DNA of 64,000 nucleotides from positions 4,971,001-5,035,000 of the forward strand of contig NZ_CP114905.1 of NCBI RefSeq assembly GCF_027497195.1, given 5' to 3'. This document shows positions 8,662 through 16,999 of this stretch, piece by piece; position 1 is the stretch's first letter, and each line of letters begins with the position of its first letter. A program made the position numbers and the translations under genes. The notes beneath the pieces are model-generated. The model was given only the letters and a program-made list of their open reading frames with translations, made no database searches and was not told the origin of the DNA. Source of the stretch: Streptomyces sp. WMMC500 (GTDB taxonomy: Bacteria; Actinomycetota; Actinomycetes; Streptomycetales; Streptomycetaceae).

Positions 8662-9933
8662 GTGTCCCGCCCTTCCCGCAAAGCCCCGCCGCCCGCACCC
8701 GCCGACCCCGCGCCCCCCGGGGACACCGCAGCCGGCCCCGAGCCCGGCGTCTCCGCGCGCTGGCGCGCGCACGCGGCGGTGCTCGCCTTCGGTACGTTCG
8801 CCGTCGGCACCGACGCCTTCGTCATCGCCGGCGTGCTGCCGGACATCGCGGACTCGCTCGGGGTGAGCGTCGCCGCGGCCGGGCAGTTGGTGACGGTGTT
8901 CTCGCTGGCGTACGCCGCGAGCGCGCCCGTGCTCGGCGTGCTCACCGCCGGCTGGTCGCGGCGCACGGCCCTCGTCGTCGCGCTGGCGGTGCTGACCGCC
9001 GGCAACGTGCTGACCGCCGTTGCGCCGAACTACCCCCTGGTCCTCGGCGCGCGTGCGGTCGCCGCCATGGGTGCCGCGCTCTACACCGCGAGCGCCACGG
9101 CGGCGGCCGCGACGCTCGCCGGCCGGCGCCACCACGGCAAGGCGATCGCCGTGGTGATGCTCGGGCTGACGTCGTCCCTGGTGCTGGGCACGCCGATCGG
9201 CACGGTCATCGGCGGCGCCTTCGGCTGGCGCGCGACGCTGTGGTTCCTCGTGCTCGCGGGGGTCGCCGCGGCCGTCGTCGTCGCCGTCCGGCTGCCGCCC
9301 CTCGCCGGCGCCGCGAGCGCGGGGCTGCGGGTCCGGCTGACGCCGCTGACCGACCGCAGGGTGCTCGCCGCGCTGGGCAGAACCCTCCTCGTCTTCACCG
9401 GCGTCTACGTCCCGTACACCTACCTCAGCGCCGTCTACGAGCCCGCCACCGGCGGCGACAGCGGGATGCTCGCGATCTTCCTGCTGGTGTTCGGGGCCGC
9501 CGGCACCGCGGGCAACCTGGTCGCCGGAACCCTGGCCGACCGCCTCGGCGCGACCCGGGTGATCGTGGTCGCGACCTCGCTGCTGGCCGCGGCGTTGCTG
9601 ACGGTCCCGGTGCTGCGGGGGAGCGCGGTGGCCGCGCTCCCCGCGGTCGTCGTGGTCGGGTTCCTCTCCTTCTCGATCACCACGCCCCAGCAGCAGGAGA
9701 TCATCGCGCTGGCCCCGGCCGCGCGGTCCGTGGTCGCATCCCTCTACCAGTCGGCGCTGTACCTGGCGATCTCGCTGTCCGGCATCGTCGGCGGCCTCGC
9801 CTTGGCCCCCCTCGGCGCGGGCCCGCTGTCACCACTGGCCGCGATCCCGGTGCTGCTCACCGCCCTCACGACCCACCGCGCCGCCCGCCGCAGCACGCCG
9901 GGGCCGACGGCGAACCCGGCCGCCGGGCCGTAG
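8662..9933 (+). CDS. MFS drug exporter (DHA1, Cml/AraJ-like)
   Basis: A 12-transmembrane major facilitator protein of about 423 aa. The start is GTG 8662 behind GAGGAG, or ATG 8650 (427 aa), which has no ribosome binding site and sits in the operator. DHA1 features include FGTFAVGTDAFVIAGVLPDI in helix 1, a loop 2-3 motif around GVLTAGWSRRTALVVAL, and the GTPIGTVIGGAFGWRATLW antiporter motif C in helix 5. Proteins of this group export chloramphenicol, arabinose-like compounds or other small molecules by proton antiport. It is divergent from a TetR repressor, with two operators between. Confidence 0.85.
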   Translation: MSRPSRKAPPPAPADPAPPGDTAAGPEPGVSARWRAHAAVLAFGTFAVGTDAFVIAGVLPDIADSLGVSVAAAGQLVTVFSLAYAASAPVLGVLTAGWSRRTALVVALAVLTAGNVLTAVAPNYPLVLGARAVAAMGAALYTASATAAAATLAGRRHHGKAIAVVMLGLTSSLVLGTPIGTVIGGAFGWRATLWFLVLAGVAAAVVVAVRLPPLAGAASAGLRVRLTPLTDRRVLAALGRTLLVFTGVYVPYTYLSAVYEPATGGDSGMLAIFLLVFGAAGTAGNLVAGTLADRLGATRVIVVATSLLAAALLTVPVLRGSAVAALPAVVVVGFLSFSITTPQQQEIIALAPAARSVVASLYQSALYLAISLSGIVGGLALAPLGAGPLSPLAAIPVLLTALTTHRAARRSTPGPTANPAAGP

Positions 9934-9962
9934 CCGGGGAAACGGGGCGGAACTCCCGGCGG

Positions 9963-10322
9963 CTAACGGCGGTCGGGTCTGGTGTGCGGCGCGCCGCGCT
10001 CCGCGGACTCCGGAACGCGATCCGCTTCGGTCCGCACGAGCCAGGACAGCAGGGATGCCACCGTCACCCCGGCTTCCGCCGGATGGCGCAGCACCTTGCC
10101 GGGCTCGATCCGATACGCGTTGTTGCGACCCTCACGCGTGTGCGAGAGGTAGCCGTCCCTCTCCAGGTCCGCGATGATCTTCTGCACGGCACGCTCGGTG
10201 AGTTGGCAGTGCGCAGCCAGGTCGCGGATACGCGTGTGCTGATTGTCTGCAATGGCGGCCAGCACCCGTGCATGGTTCGTCAGAAACGTCCAACCGGTGT
10301 GGCCCTCTTCCACTCCCTCCAT
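9963..10322 (-). CDS. winged-helix (MarR/ArsR-like) regulator
   Basis: A small protein of 119 aa. Residues about 15-75 form a winged helix: VLAAIADNQHTRIRDLAAHC, then QLTERAVQKIIADLERDGYL and the wing SHTREGRNNAYRI. The C-terminus is short and has no obvious effector domain. It is convergent with the MFS gene (29 bp apart) and divergent from the STAS-ANTAR gene, with a 138-bp AT-rich gap that probably holds promoters for both. Its target is unknown. Confidence 0.75.
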   Translation of the reverse strand: MEGVEEGHTGWTFLTNHARVLAAIADNQHTRIRDLAAHCQLTERAVQKIIADLERDGYLSHTREGRNNAYRIEPGKVLRHPAEAGVTVASLLSWLVRTEADRVPESAERGAPHTRPDRR

Positions 10323-10460
10323 GTACCTACTCTACTGACTGGCCGTTCACGCATCAAAAAACACGTACTGGTATTCATGTAATGAGGAACGTACAGTGAT
10401 GCGCAGACGAGCCGCCACCAGGGCTCCACGACGCCTCGCCCGGCACAGTGAGGGAGAGTC
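10323..10460. promoter_or_regulatory. AT-rich divergent promoter region
   Basis: This gap between the winged-helix gene and the STAS-ANTAR gene is clearly richer in A/T than its surroundings (for example around 10350-10390) and contains ACGTAC twice (in ACACGTACTGG and GGAACGTACAG). No unambiguous consensus promoter was identified. The STAS-ANTAR start has GAGGGAGAGTC as ribosome binding site. Confidence 0.4.
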
Positions 10461-11216
10461 ATGTCCGACGCGGAGGATCTTCACCTCGCCGCGGGTACGG
10501 ATCCGGTGATCGTCCGCAGCGAGATGCAGCGCGACCAGGCGCTGCTCACGGCGTGGGGCGAACTGGTCTACGGGTCGGCCGAGATCCTGCTCGAAGCCAT
10601 GGGGCAACTCCCGAAGCACACCCGCGCGGTGACCCTGGACATGTCGGGGGTGACCTTCATGGACTCCGCCGGGGTGTACGTGCTCTTCGCCCTCGACGAC
10701 CAGGCCCGCAAGCAGATGATCCCGGTGGAGGTCGTCAACTGGGCGGGTCAGCCCCTGCGGGTGGTCGAACGGGTCGGACTTCACTTCGACGAGGACCACG
10801 GGCTGAAGATCTCCCTGGCCGCTCCCGAAGCCGACGAGAACGGGTCGTCGCCGCCGCACCGGCCCTCGCCTCCCGACGAGGTACCGGCACCGTCGGCGAT
10901 CGCCCTGGAGCGAGCCGAGGCGGTGGAGCGGCTGAACGAGGAGGTCGAGCAGCTCAAGCGGGCGATCGACACACGACCGCTCATAGACCAGGCACGCGGC
11001 ATCCTCATGGCCGCCCTGCACTGCTCGGACGAGGAGGCGTGGACTCTCCTGGTCGAGACCTCCCAGCGCACCAACACGAAACTGCGCGTCGTCGCCCAGG
11101 CGGTCATCGACAGTACGAGCGACGCGCCACTGCCCGAAGAGCTGCTCGCCCAGCTCCGGCAGTCCATCGGCCGGCACAGACACAGACACAGACACAGACA
11201 CAGACCCCGATCCTGA
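10461..11216 (+). CDS. STAS-ANTAR fusion protein with His-Arg tail
   Basis: A protein of 251 aa with two signalling domains. The N-terminal STAS (anti-sigma antagonist-like) domain has LDMSGVTFMDSAGVYVLF, which retains the serine that is phosphorylated in SpoIIAA-type proteins. After a Pro/Ser-rich linker and a coiled coil (about residues 150-170), an ANTAR domain follows: RPLIDQARGILMAALHCSDEE and AWTLLVETSQRTNTKLRVVA. ANTAR domains bind twin-hairpin RNA and prevent termination. The fusion suggests a link between partner-switching sigma control and RNA-level antitermination. The last residues are HR repeated, encoded by five CACAGA units. Confidence 0.85.
   Translation: MSDAEDLHLAAGTDPVIVRSEMQRDQALLTAWGELVYGSAEILLEAMGQLPKHTRAVTLDMSGVTFMDSAGVYVLFALDDQARKQMIPVEVVNWAGQPLRVVERVGLHFDEDHGLKISLAAPEADENGSSPPHRPSPPDEVPAPSAIALERAEAVERLNEEVEQLKRAIDTRPLIDQARGILMAALHCSDEEAWTLLVETSQRTNTKLRVVAQAVIDSTSDAPLPEELLAQLRQSIGRHRHRHRHRHRPRS
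11175..11204 (+). repeat. in-frame hexanucleotide repeat, five CACAGA units
   Basis: Five perfect CACAGA copies near the 3' end of the STAS-ANTAR gene encode alternating His-Arg. The unit is a multiple of three, so slippage changes tail length without shifting frame. Confidence 0.9.
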
Positions 11217-11424
11217 GACCGCCCGCCGCTGCCGGGGAGCCGGGCGGCGCGCCGGCTCGTCATCGCCTTCCGCAACTCGTCCCGGGCCGCCCGGAGTTCG
11301 GGTCCGCTCTCCTCGCGTACGGTCCCGGCCCTCCGGCCCGGCGCGCGACCGCCCGCGCCTTCCGGGCGAAACCCGCCCGGAGCTGCGCAGTGTGTGCCGG
11401 TGCGGCCGGGGTACCCGCGGCCCC

Positions 11425-12588
11425 ATGAAGCTCGCATTCCTTGATCCGCTGCTGCACACCCCGGGGCCCTGGGCGTCGGTGTACGCCGGCACGGCCCGGG
11501 CCGCCGAGGACGCCGCGGCGCGCCAGGCGCTCGACGCGCGCGCCGCCTGCGACCGGCTGGCGGCCCAGGGCGCCGACGAGGACACGTGCCGCGCCGTGCA
11601 CACCGAGCTGGTGGCGCCCGCCGCCGGGCCGTCGGGCCGGGCGGTGTTCGCCGCCGGAGGCGAGGTGCGCCTCGTGGTACCGCTCGCCGATCCGCCGGTG
11701 CAACCGGAGAGCTGCTGGACCCCGCTGCCGCACACCGGCCCGCTGCTCGACTACGCCACGGCCGGTCCGGCCTGCCTGGTGGCGTACGTCGACCGCGTCG
11801 GCGCCGATCTGGAGTTGCGGGACATCGGTGGCCGGCACCCGCTCCGCCCCGTGGAGGGCCGTGACCGGCCGGTGCACCGCACAGCCTCAGCCGACTGGCC
11901 GGAACGGCAGTTCCGGCGCGGCGTGGAGGACACCTGGGAGGCCAACGCCGCCCGTACCGCCGAGGAGGTCGCGGCGACCGCCGAGCGCACCGGCGTGGAG
12001 CTGGTGGTACTCGCCGGGGATGACCGTGAGCGGCGGGCGGTGCGCGACCGGCTGCCGCAGCACGTGCGTGGCCGCACCGTCGAGTCGGGCCACGGAGGCC
12101 GGGCGTCCGGCACGGCGGCGGGCGACCGGCTCCTCGACGCCGAGATCGAGACCCGGCGTGCCGAGATGTCCCACGCCCACGTCGAAGCGGTGCTGGAGCG
12201 CTTCCGTGCCGGCCGGATCCCCACCGAGGGCCGCATCGACGCGGCCGAAGGCGTCCCGGCCCTGGTCGACGCGGCCTGCGAGCACCGCATCGACGCCCTG
12301 CTGGTCCGCTCCGGCGGGCGCGAGCTGTACCGCGACGTGTGGGTCGGCCCCGAACCGGACCAACTCGCGCTGCGCCGCGGCGACTCCCCGTACCTCGGCG
12401 CACCCCGCCCCTGGTCCGCCCGCGCCGACGACGCCCTGATGCGCGCCGCCGCAGCCAGCGATGCCGACGTGATCCCGCTGCCCGGACCGGACGACCGCGG
12501 GGCCGTCCCCGTCGGCGGCCTCGGGGCGCTGCTGCGCTGGCCGTACGAAGGCGGCATCCCGACCGGCGGGCTTGCCTCCGGGACTTGA
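11425..12588 (+). CDS. baeRF-family (Vms1/Rv2629-like) protein
   Basis: A protein of 387 aa from the ATG at 11425; the frame opens slightly upstream, but MKLAFLDPLL is the more natural start. Its length and pattern match actinobacterial Rv2629-like proteins of the bacterial eRF1-related families: YATAGPACLVAYVDRVGADL, a central eRF1-like segment (TGVELVVLAGDDRERRAV), and a C-terminal L7Ae-like part (ACEHRIDALLVRSGG). Relatives act on stalled peptidyl-tRNA or bind idle ribosomes; activity here is untested. I see no GGQ motif, so hydrolysis of peptidyl-tRNA is uncertain. A strong hairpin follows the stop. Confidence 0.7.
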   Translation: MKLAFLDPLLHTPGPWASVYAGTARAAEDAAARQALDARAACDRLAAQGADEDTCRAVHTELVAPAAGPSGRAVFAAGGEVRLVVPLADPPVQPESCWTPLPHTGPLLDYATAGPACLVAYVDRVGADLELRDIGGRHPLRPVEGRDRPVHRTASADWPERQFRRGVEDTWEANAARTAEEVAATAERTGVELVVLAGDDRERRAVRDRLPQHVRGRTVESGHGGRASGTAAGDRLLDAEIETRRAEMSHAHVEAVLERFRAGRIPTEGRIDAAEGVPALVDAACEHRIDALLVRSGGRELYRDVWVGPEPDQLALRRGDSPYLGAPRPWSARADDALMRAAAASDADVIPLPGPDDRGAVPVGGLGALLRWPYEGGIPTGGLASGT

Positions 12589-12604
12589 GGACCCGGTGAA
12601 GCCC

Positions 12605-12639
12605 GGCGCCCCCCGCCGAACCGGCGGAGGCGGGGCGCC
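12605..12639 (+). terminator. GC-rich hairpin terminator
   Basis: An inverted repeat with arms around GGCGCCCC and GGGGCGCC, with inner CCGCCG/CGGCGG pairing, lies 16 bp after the stop of the baeRF-like gene. There is no T tract, as is usual in Streptomyces. Confidence 0.6.
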
Positions 12640-12675
12640 CGCGTTAACCGCGCCGCTGAGGGGTACTCGCGCGCC

Positions 12676-13110
12676 ATGATGACGGACAAGCAGAGGACGC
12701 GCACGCAGCAGGACGAGCGCACCGGGCTCGAGCCCGAGCCGCTGCGCACGGCGGTACGGGAGGGAATCCGCGCCGCCCGCGAGGAGGTGCGCGACGACCT
12801 GCGAGCCGAGTTGTGGCGGCCGCCCATGCGGCGCACCGCCCGGCTCTACGCCGCCGCGGGCACCGTCGCGCTCTACGCGGGCGGGGCGGCGGTGGCCCTC
12901 CTGGTGCTGCTGCTCGCCCTCGTGATGCCCGCCTGGGCGGCGGCGCTCGTGATCACCGTGGCACTCACCGCCGCGGCCGCGACGCTCCGCAACCTCGCCC
13001 GGTCCCCACGACCGCACCACCGGCGGGGAGAGAGCGGCGGCGCAGACGCCGCGGAAGGCCGGGACGAGATGTGGCCGCCGACTCCGCGTATGCCGGACCC
13101 GCCGTCGTGA
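12676..13110 (+). CDS. holin-superfamily-III / DUF1469-like membrane protein
   Basis: A small protein of 144 aa (ATG 12676 or 12679). A charged N-terminal helix (EPLRTAVREGIRAAREEVRDD) is followed by two adjacent transmembrane helices (YAGGAAVALLVLLLALVMP and WAAALVITVALTAAAA) and a hydrophilic tail. This is the topology of actinobacterial proteins annotated as phage holin family III / DUF1469. There are no phage genes nearby, so lysis is not implied. The function is unknown. Confidence 0.65.
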   Translation: MMTDKQRTRTQQDERTGLEPEPLRTAVREGIRAAREEVRDDLRAELWRPPMRRTARLYAAAGTVALYAGGAAVALLVLLLALVMPAWAAALVITVALTAAAATLRNLARSPRPHHRRGESGGADAAEGRDEMWPPTPRMPDPPS

Positions 13111-13227
13111 CCTCCGTGTGATCCGGTCGCCGGGGTGGAGTGTGAGGGGGACGGTCTCGGCCGGGTCGTCGCAGGCAGCGGTCAGGCCGGACAGGCCCAG
13201 CGGTGGGGCGGGGGCGTCGAGCCCTGA

Positions 13228-13617
13228 TCATCCGTCGTCCGCCCTACGCTGGTTGGCCCTCCGGCTCGGTGGGTTTCCCGTGTACTGCCTGAACTGCCGG
13301 CTGAAGTGTGCGACGTCCGTGTAGCCGAGTGTTGCCGCGACCTGCGCGACGGACATGTTCGTCTCGGCGAGCAACTGACGGGCGCGGTCGGTGCGGGCGC
13401 GGATGACGTAGCGGGCCGGGGGCATGCCGGTGTGGGCGAGGAAGCGGCGCGTGAACTGGGCGCGTGACAGGCCGGTGTGCGCGGCGAGTTCGGGAACGGT
13501 CCAGCGTCGGCTCGGGTTCTGCCGGATCTCGGCGGCGATCTCCGCGAGTGCGGCGTCGACGGGTTCGGGGACGGGGCGCGTCGCCTCGTCCCACAGGAGA
13601 TGGTCCGGCACCGGCAA
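13228..13617 (-). pseudogene. AraC-family regulator, DNA-binding domain only (5' truncated)
   Basis: Only the C-terminal AraC domain remains (129 codons, from a TTG at 13617 with an in-frame TAA just upstream). Both helix-turn-helices are present: WTVPELAAHTGLSRAQFTRR and SVAQVAATLGYTDVAHFSRQ. Full AraC relatives of this type carry an N-terminal cupin of about 150 residues, as the intact copy at 15849 does. The homology ends exactly where the divergent dioxygenase homology begins (about 13610), so a deletion seems to have removed the cupin, the intergenic promoter region and the dioxygenase start. It might still be expressed as a small DNA-binding protein. Confidence 0.7.
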
Positions 13618-14434
13618 GGAGACGTTCGACCGGGACGGTTACCTGGTGGCACGCGGGATGTTCGGCACCGAGGAGGTCGGCCGGCTGCGGGAGCACTTCA
13701 TGACGCTGCGTCGCAGCGGTGCCCGGCGGGACGACTTCGCGGGCACGGCGACGGCCGCGCGGGATCCGCTGCGCCGGTATCCGCGGATGGCGCAGATGCA
13801 CCGGTGGGACGAGGTCAGCCTGCGGTGGCTCCTCGACCCCCGGCTCCGCGGGCTTCTCACCGTGCTCGCGGGCGAGGAACCGTACGCCGTCCAGACCATG
13901 CTGTACTTCAAGCCGGCGGGCTCCCGGGGCCAGGCCCTCCATCAGGACAACTTCTATCTGAAGTCGGAGCCCGGGACCTGCATCGCGGCCTGGATGGCGC
14001 TCGATGCCACCGACGAGGAGAACGGCTGTCTGATGGTGGTGCCCGGCAGCCAGCGGTGGCCGATCCTGTGCACGAGCAAGGCGGACACCGCGGTGAGTTT
14101 CACCGACGTCACCGTCCCCCTGCCGGACATCCACTCCGCACGGCCCGTGCGTATGAGCCCGGGGGACGTGCTGTTCTTCAACGGCTCCCTCGTCCACGGC
14201 AGCCTGCCCAACACCAGCGGTGACCGGTTCCGGCGGGCACTGATCGGCCACTACATCCAGGCCGAGGCCCGCCAGGTGGCCGAGTACTACCATCCGGCAC
14301 TGCGCTTGGACGGCACGCCGCTGGAACTGGGCGTCAGCGAGGGCGGCGGCCCCTGCGGCGAGTGGACCGAGACAGATGGCACCCCCGTCATCGCCCTCAC
14401 CGGTCAGCAGACCCTCACCCGCAAGCACGAGTAG
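13613..14434 (+). CDS. phytanoyl-CoA dioxygenase family protein, start apparently lost
   Basis: An Fe(II)/2-oxoglutarate oxygenase of about 270 codons. The family begins KETFDRDGYLVARGMF, but no start codon with a ribosome binding site precedes it; the only in-frame candidates are GTG 13646 and ATG 13658, which cut into the fold. Iron ligands are visible in ALHQDNFYLK (HxD) and in the distal His of VHGSLPNTSGDRFRRALIGH, whose Arg binds 2-oxoglutarate. The active site is thus intact, but the 5' end is fused to the antisense of the truncated AraC gene. It may be non-functional or rely on an unusual start. Confidence 0.7.
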   Translation, partial: GKETFDRDGYLVARGMFGTEEVGRLREHFMTLRRSGARRDDFAGTATAARDPLRRYPRMAQMHRWDEVSLRWLLDPRLRGLLTVLAGEEPYAVQTMLYFKPAGSRGQALHQDNFYLKSEPGTCIAAWMALDATDEENGCLMVVPGSQRWPILCTSKADTAVSFTDVTVPLPDIHSARPVRMSPGDVLFFNGSLVHGSLPNTSGDRFRRALIGHYIQAEARQVAEYYHPALRLDGTPLELGVSEGGGPCGEWTETDGTPVIALTGQQTLTRKHE

Positions 14435-14468
14435 TCGCCGCCCTCCCGTCCGCTGACGCACGTACGGC

Positions 14469-14775
14469 TCAGGGCCGGACGTGCACCTCGATCCCGGCCG
14501 GGGCCCGGACCGTGGGCGTGCCGTCGGGCGCGACCGCGATCTCCACGGGTGCCCCGCCGACTTCAAGGCCCGTGACGTGCGGGGGCGGAGGCTCCGGGGC
14601 AGCCGCGCCCGGTGCCCAGGAGATGCCCAAAGCCGGAGGTCACGGAGTCGACGGGGCGCTTGTCACGGTCCAGGGCGACGGCCGGGTACGGGCCGCGCGC
14701 GTCCTCGACCCAGAAGGCGGCGCGGAAGCGGGACTTCAGCCGCTCCGCCCACGCGGGCGCGGTCAAGGAGTGAGC
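14469..14775 (-). pseudogene. remnant of amylo-alpha-1,6-glucosidase (glycogen debranching enzyme)
   Basis: Minus-strand translation shows LKSRFRAAFWVEDARGPYPA then VALDRDKRPVDSVTSGFGHL, a signature of the C-terminal (alpha/alpha)6 glucosidase domain of debranching enzymes. Immediately after LLGTG the homology breaks, and another frame ends as HVTGLEVGGAPVEIAVAPDG with a TGA at 14469. Most of the catalytic domain is missing and the frame is shifted, so this is a decayed 3' fragment left between two dioxygenase/AraC modules. Confidence 0.6.
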
Positions 14776-14855
14776 CGGAGACCACGCACCCGTACTACCC
14801 CTGCTTCCCGCACCTCGGATGCGTCCGCATCGTGACGGCCGCGCAGAACCCCCGC

Positions 14856-15683
14856 TCAGCCGCCGTAGAGCACCGGGTTCCGCGGGGTGTCCGGCACCTC
14901 GCCGACGGCGGTGCCGGGCATCCAACCGCGGTCCGCCACCTGGTTGTCGTTGACGGGCTCGGCGACCCGGACGTCGGCGTCCATGTAGATCACGGTCATG
15001 ACGCGCCGCGGCACGGTGCCGCGGTTCGGCCCGGCGTGGTGGAAGGTCCAGCCGCGGTGGAAGCTCGCGTCGCCCAGCGCGAACGGCTCCACGACGTCCT
15101 CGAAGCCCTGCTCGGCCACGGCTTGCCGGAGCCGGGCCTCCGACTCGTCGGAGATGGGCAGGTCGCGCCCGTAGGAGAAGGTGTGGCTGCCGCGCGCGAA
15201 AGCCAGCGGGCCCATCTCCAGCGGCGTCTCCTGCAGCGGCAGCCAGACCGTCAGGCACCGGTCCGAGGACAGTGGCCAGTAGTACTGATCGGCGTGCCAG
15301 GGGGTGATGCCGCCGCCCGGCTCCTTGTAGAGCGCCTGGTCGTGGTACAGCCGCACCGCGTGCACGCCGAGCAGCCGGGCCGCGATGCCGGCGAGGCGCC
15401 GCGAGAACACCAGTTCCTTGACCGTCGCGTTGTGCTGCCAGAGGTTGGTCACCTGCAGGAACGCCCTGCCGTACGTGTCGCGTTCGGCCAGCGGCAACTC
15501 CTGGGTGTTCAGCCGGAGGACCTCCGAGGTGATCACGGGTTCGTACGCGGCGATGGTCTGCGGCGAGAGCACCCGCGTCAGGTGGATGAAGCCGTCCCGG
15601 GCGAAGTCGGCGGTCGCCGTCGGAGGCAGGGCTTCGTAGGGGAGGTCCAGCTCGGACACGGGTGCTGCCGGGATCGCGGTCAT
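14856..15683 (-). CDS. phytanoyl-CoA dioxygenase family protein
   Basis: An intact Fe(II)/2-oxoglutarate-dependent oxygenase of 275 aa from the ATG at 15683 with upstream GAGGAG; the frame stays open far upstream without meaning. The iron-binding facial triad is seen in TPWHADQYYW (HxD) and in the distal His of FHRGWTFHHAGPNRG, followed by the Arg of PRRVMTVIYM. The substrate is unknown; relatives hydroxylate small acyl or sugar-like metabolites. It is divergent from an AraC/cupin regulator across a 165-bp gap, a pairing repeated in damaged form to its left. Confidence 0.85.
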   Translation of the reverse strand: MTAIPAAPVSELDLPYEALPPTATADFARDGFIHLTRVLSPQTIAAYEPVITSEVLRLNTQELPLAERDTYGRAFLQVTNLWQHNATVKELVFSRRLAGIAARLLGVHAVRLYHDQALYKEPGGGITPWHADQYYWPLSSDRCLTVWLPLQETPLEMGPLAFARGSHTFSYGRDLPISDESEARLRQAVAEQGFEDVVEPFALGDASFHRGWTFHHAGPNRGTVPRRVMTVIYMDADVRVAEPVNDNQVADRGWMPGTAVGEVPDTPRNPVLYGG

Positions 15684-15848
15684 GGGGGCGAGACTCCTCA
15701 CGTGTCGGGGGCGGGCGGCTGCGCCGGCCGGTGCCGCCTCGTCCTCACGGTCGCAGGAGGATCGCTGCCGTCGCCACGTCACGGTTGCCCACTTCTGGTA
15801 CTCAGTTGGCACTCTGCAGCCCCGCGTCCTGCCGCTAGGCTGGCGCCG
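15684..15848. promoter_or_regulatory. divergent promoter region of dioxygenase and AraC genes
   Basis: A 165-bp gap between two divergent starts; it includes TTGCCCACTTCTGGTACTCAGTTGGCACT near 15785, which could hold a -35/-10 pair. No palindrome was convincing enough to name as the AraC site. Confidence 0.4.
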
Positions 15849-16712
15849 GTGAAGCCGCGATACGAACAGCCGGGCGTTCCCGACGGCACCACGCTCACCT
15901 GCTTCATCCGGCGCCAGGAGGCGTTCGACTTCGCGTGGCACCACCATCGCGAGTACGAGCTGACGCTGATCACCGAGGGCACCGGCACCCGTTACGTGGG
16001 TACCACCGTCGAGCGCTACCGCGTCGGCGACCTCGTCCTCATCGGCCCGGACCTGCCGCACACCTTCACCGCGGCGCCGTACGCCACCGGCATGGCGGCG
16101 GCGGTGGTCGCGCAGTTCCGCCACGACTTCCTCGGCCCCGGCTTCTTCGACCTGCCGCAGTTCCGCGCCACCGCCGCGTTGCTGACCCGCTCCGCGGCCC
16201 GCGGAGTGCGCTACACCCCCGCCCCGCCGGCCGTCCACGCCCTCCTCGCCGACCTGCCGGCCCTCGACCCGGCCGCCCAGACCCTCGGCCTGCTCGACGC
16301 ACTGCACCGCCTCGCCCACGACGCGACCGGCACCCCGATCACCGGCCCCGGCTACGCCCCCACCCCCGGCACCGCCATCCGAGACCGCATCGACACCGTC
16401 TGCCGCCACCTGGAACACGCCCACACCCACCCGGTGCACCTCGCCGAGATCGCCGCGCTGGTACACATGTCGCCGACCTCGTTCAGCCGGTTCTTCCGCC
16501 GCGCGATGGGCCGCACCCTCACGGAATACGTCAACCAACTACGGGTCGAGACCGCCTGCCGACTGCTGACCGGCACCACTCAGCCCATCACCGAGGTCGC
16601 CGCACGCAGCGGATTCCGCAACCTGTCGAACTTCAACCGCCGCTTCCGCGAACTGAAGCGCCTACGCCCCCGCGACTACCGCGCCGCCCACCGACCGCAC
16701 GACCACGACTGA
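15849..16712 (+). CDS. AraC-family regulator with N-terminal cupin
   Basis: A complete regulator of 287 aa from the GTG at 15849. An AraC-type cupin comes first (FDFAWHHHREYELTLITEGT and RYRVGDLVLIGPDLPHTF), then two helix-turn-helices (HLAEIAALVHMSPTSFSRFF and ITEVAARSGFRNLSNFNRRF). It most likely controls the divergent dioxygenase gene in response to a small metabolite bound in the cupin. The very long open frame upstream of the start is a GC artefact. It is the last gene before the island boundary. Confidence 0.85.
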   Translation: MKPRYEQPGVPDGTTLTCFIRRQEAFDFAWHHHREYELTLITEGTGTRYVGTTVERYRVGDLVLIGPDLPHTFTAAPYATGMAAAVVAQFRHDFLGPGFFDLPQFRATAALLTRSAARGVRYTPAPPAVHALLADLPALDPAAQTLGLLDALHRLAHDATGTPITGPGYAPTPGTAIRDRIDTVCRHLEHAHTHPVHLAEIAALVHMSPTSFSRFFRRAMGRTLTEYVNQLRVETACRLLTGTTQPITEVAARSGFRNLSNFNRRFRELKRLRPRDYRAAHRPHDHD

Positions 16713-16857
16713 AAGCGATCCACAAGAGTGTGGAGACGGCCAACGACACGTATACCTACCGGACATTGGTGGAGCACCCTCTCTGATCCTCGTCGACCCG
16801 GCTTTGCGGTGGCGCGTGGTACGCGAAGGGCACGAGGGCAGCACCTGTTTCCCGACG

Positions 16858-16999
16858 AGATCTTCTTCCGGATTTCTCCCAAGCGATCTCCAGGAACCAC
16901 TCAGGGGCCCGATCCATCTAGCGGATCAAGCCCCTGACCTGATGCTTTGCTGTCGGGGTGGCGGGATTTGAACCCACGACCTCTTCGTCCCGAACGAAG
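16858..16999 (+). repeat. left copy of 142-bp direct repeat (attL-like)
   Basis: It matches 49547-49688 base for base at a constant offset of 32,689, with about five substitutions and no gaps. It contains the 3' half of tRNA-Pro (16953-16999) plus 95 bp of the tRNA's downstream flank. Homology stops sharply after CGAACGAAG at 16999. Confidence 0.9.
16953..16999 (-). pseudogene. partial tRNA-Pro (3' half)
   Basis: A 47-nt duplicate of the tRNA-Pro 3' half: acceptor 3' strand, T arm (GTTCAAATCCC on the minus strand), variable loop and most of the anticodon arm. The 5' half is absent, so it cannot make a tRNA. It marks the left attachment site. Confidence 0.9.

Noticed and set aside
11175..11204. 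CRISPR-like repeat
   Set aside because: The hexamer units are contiguous, with no spacers, and lie in a coding frame. No CRISPR array was seen anywhere in the window.
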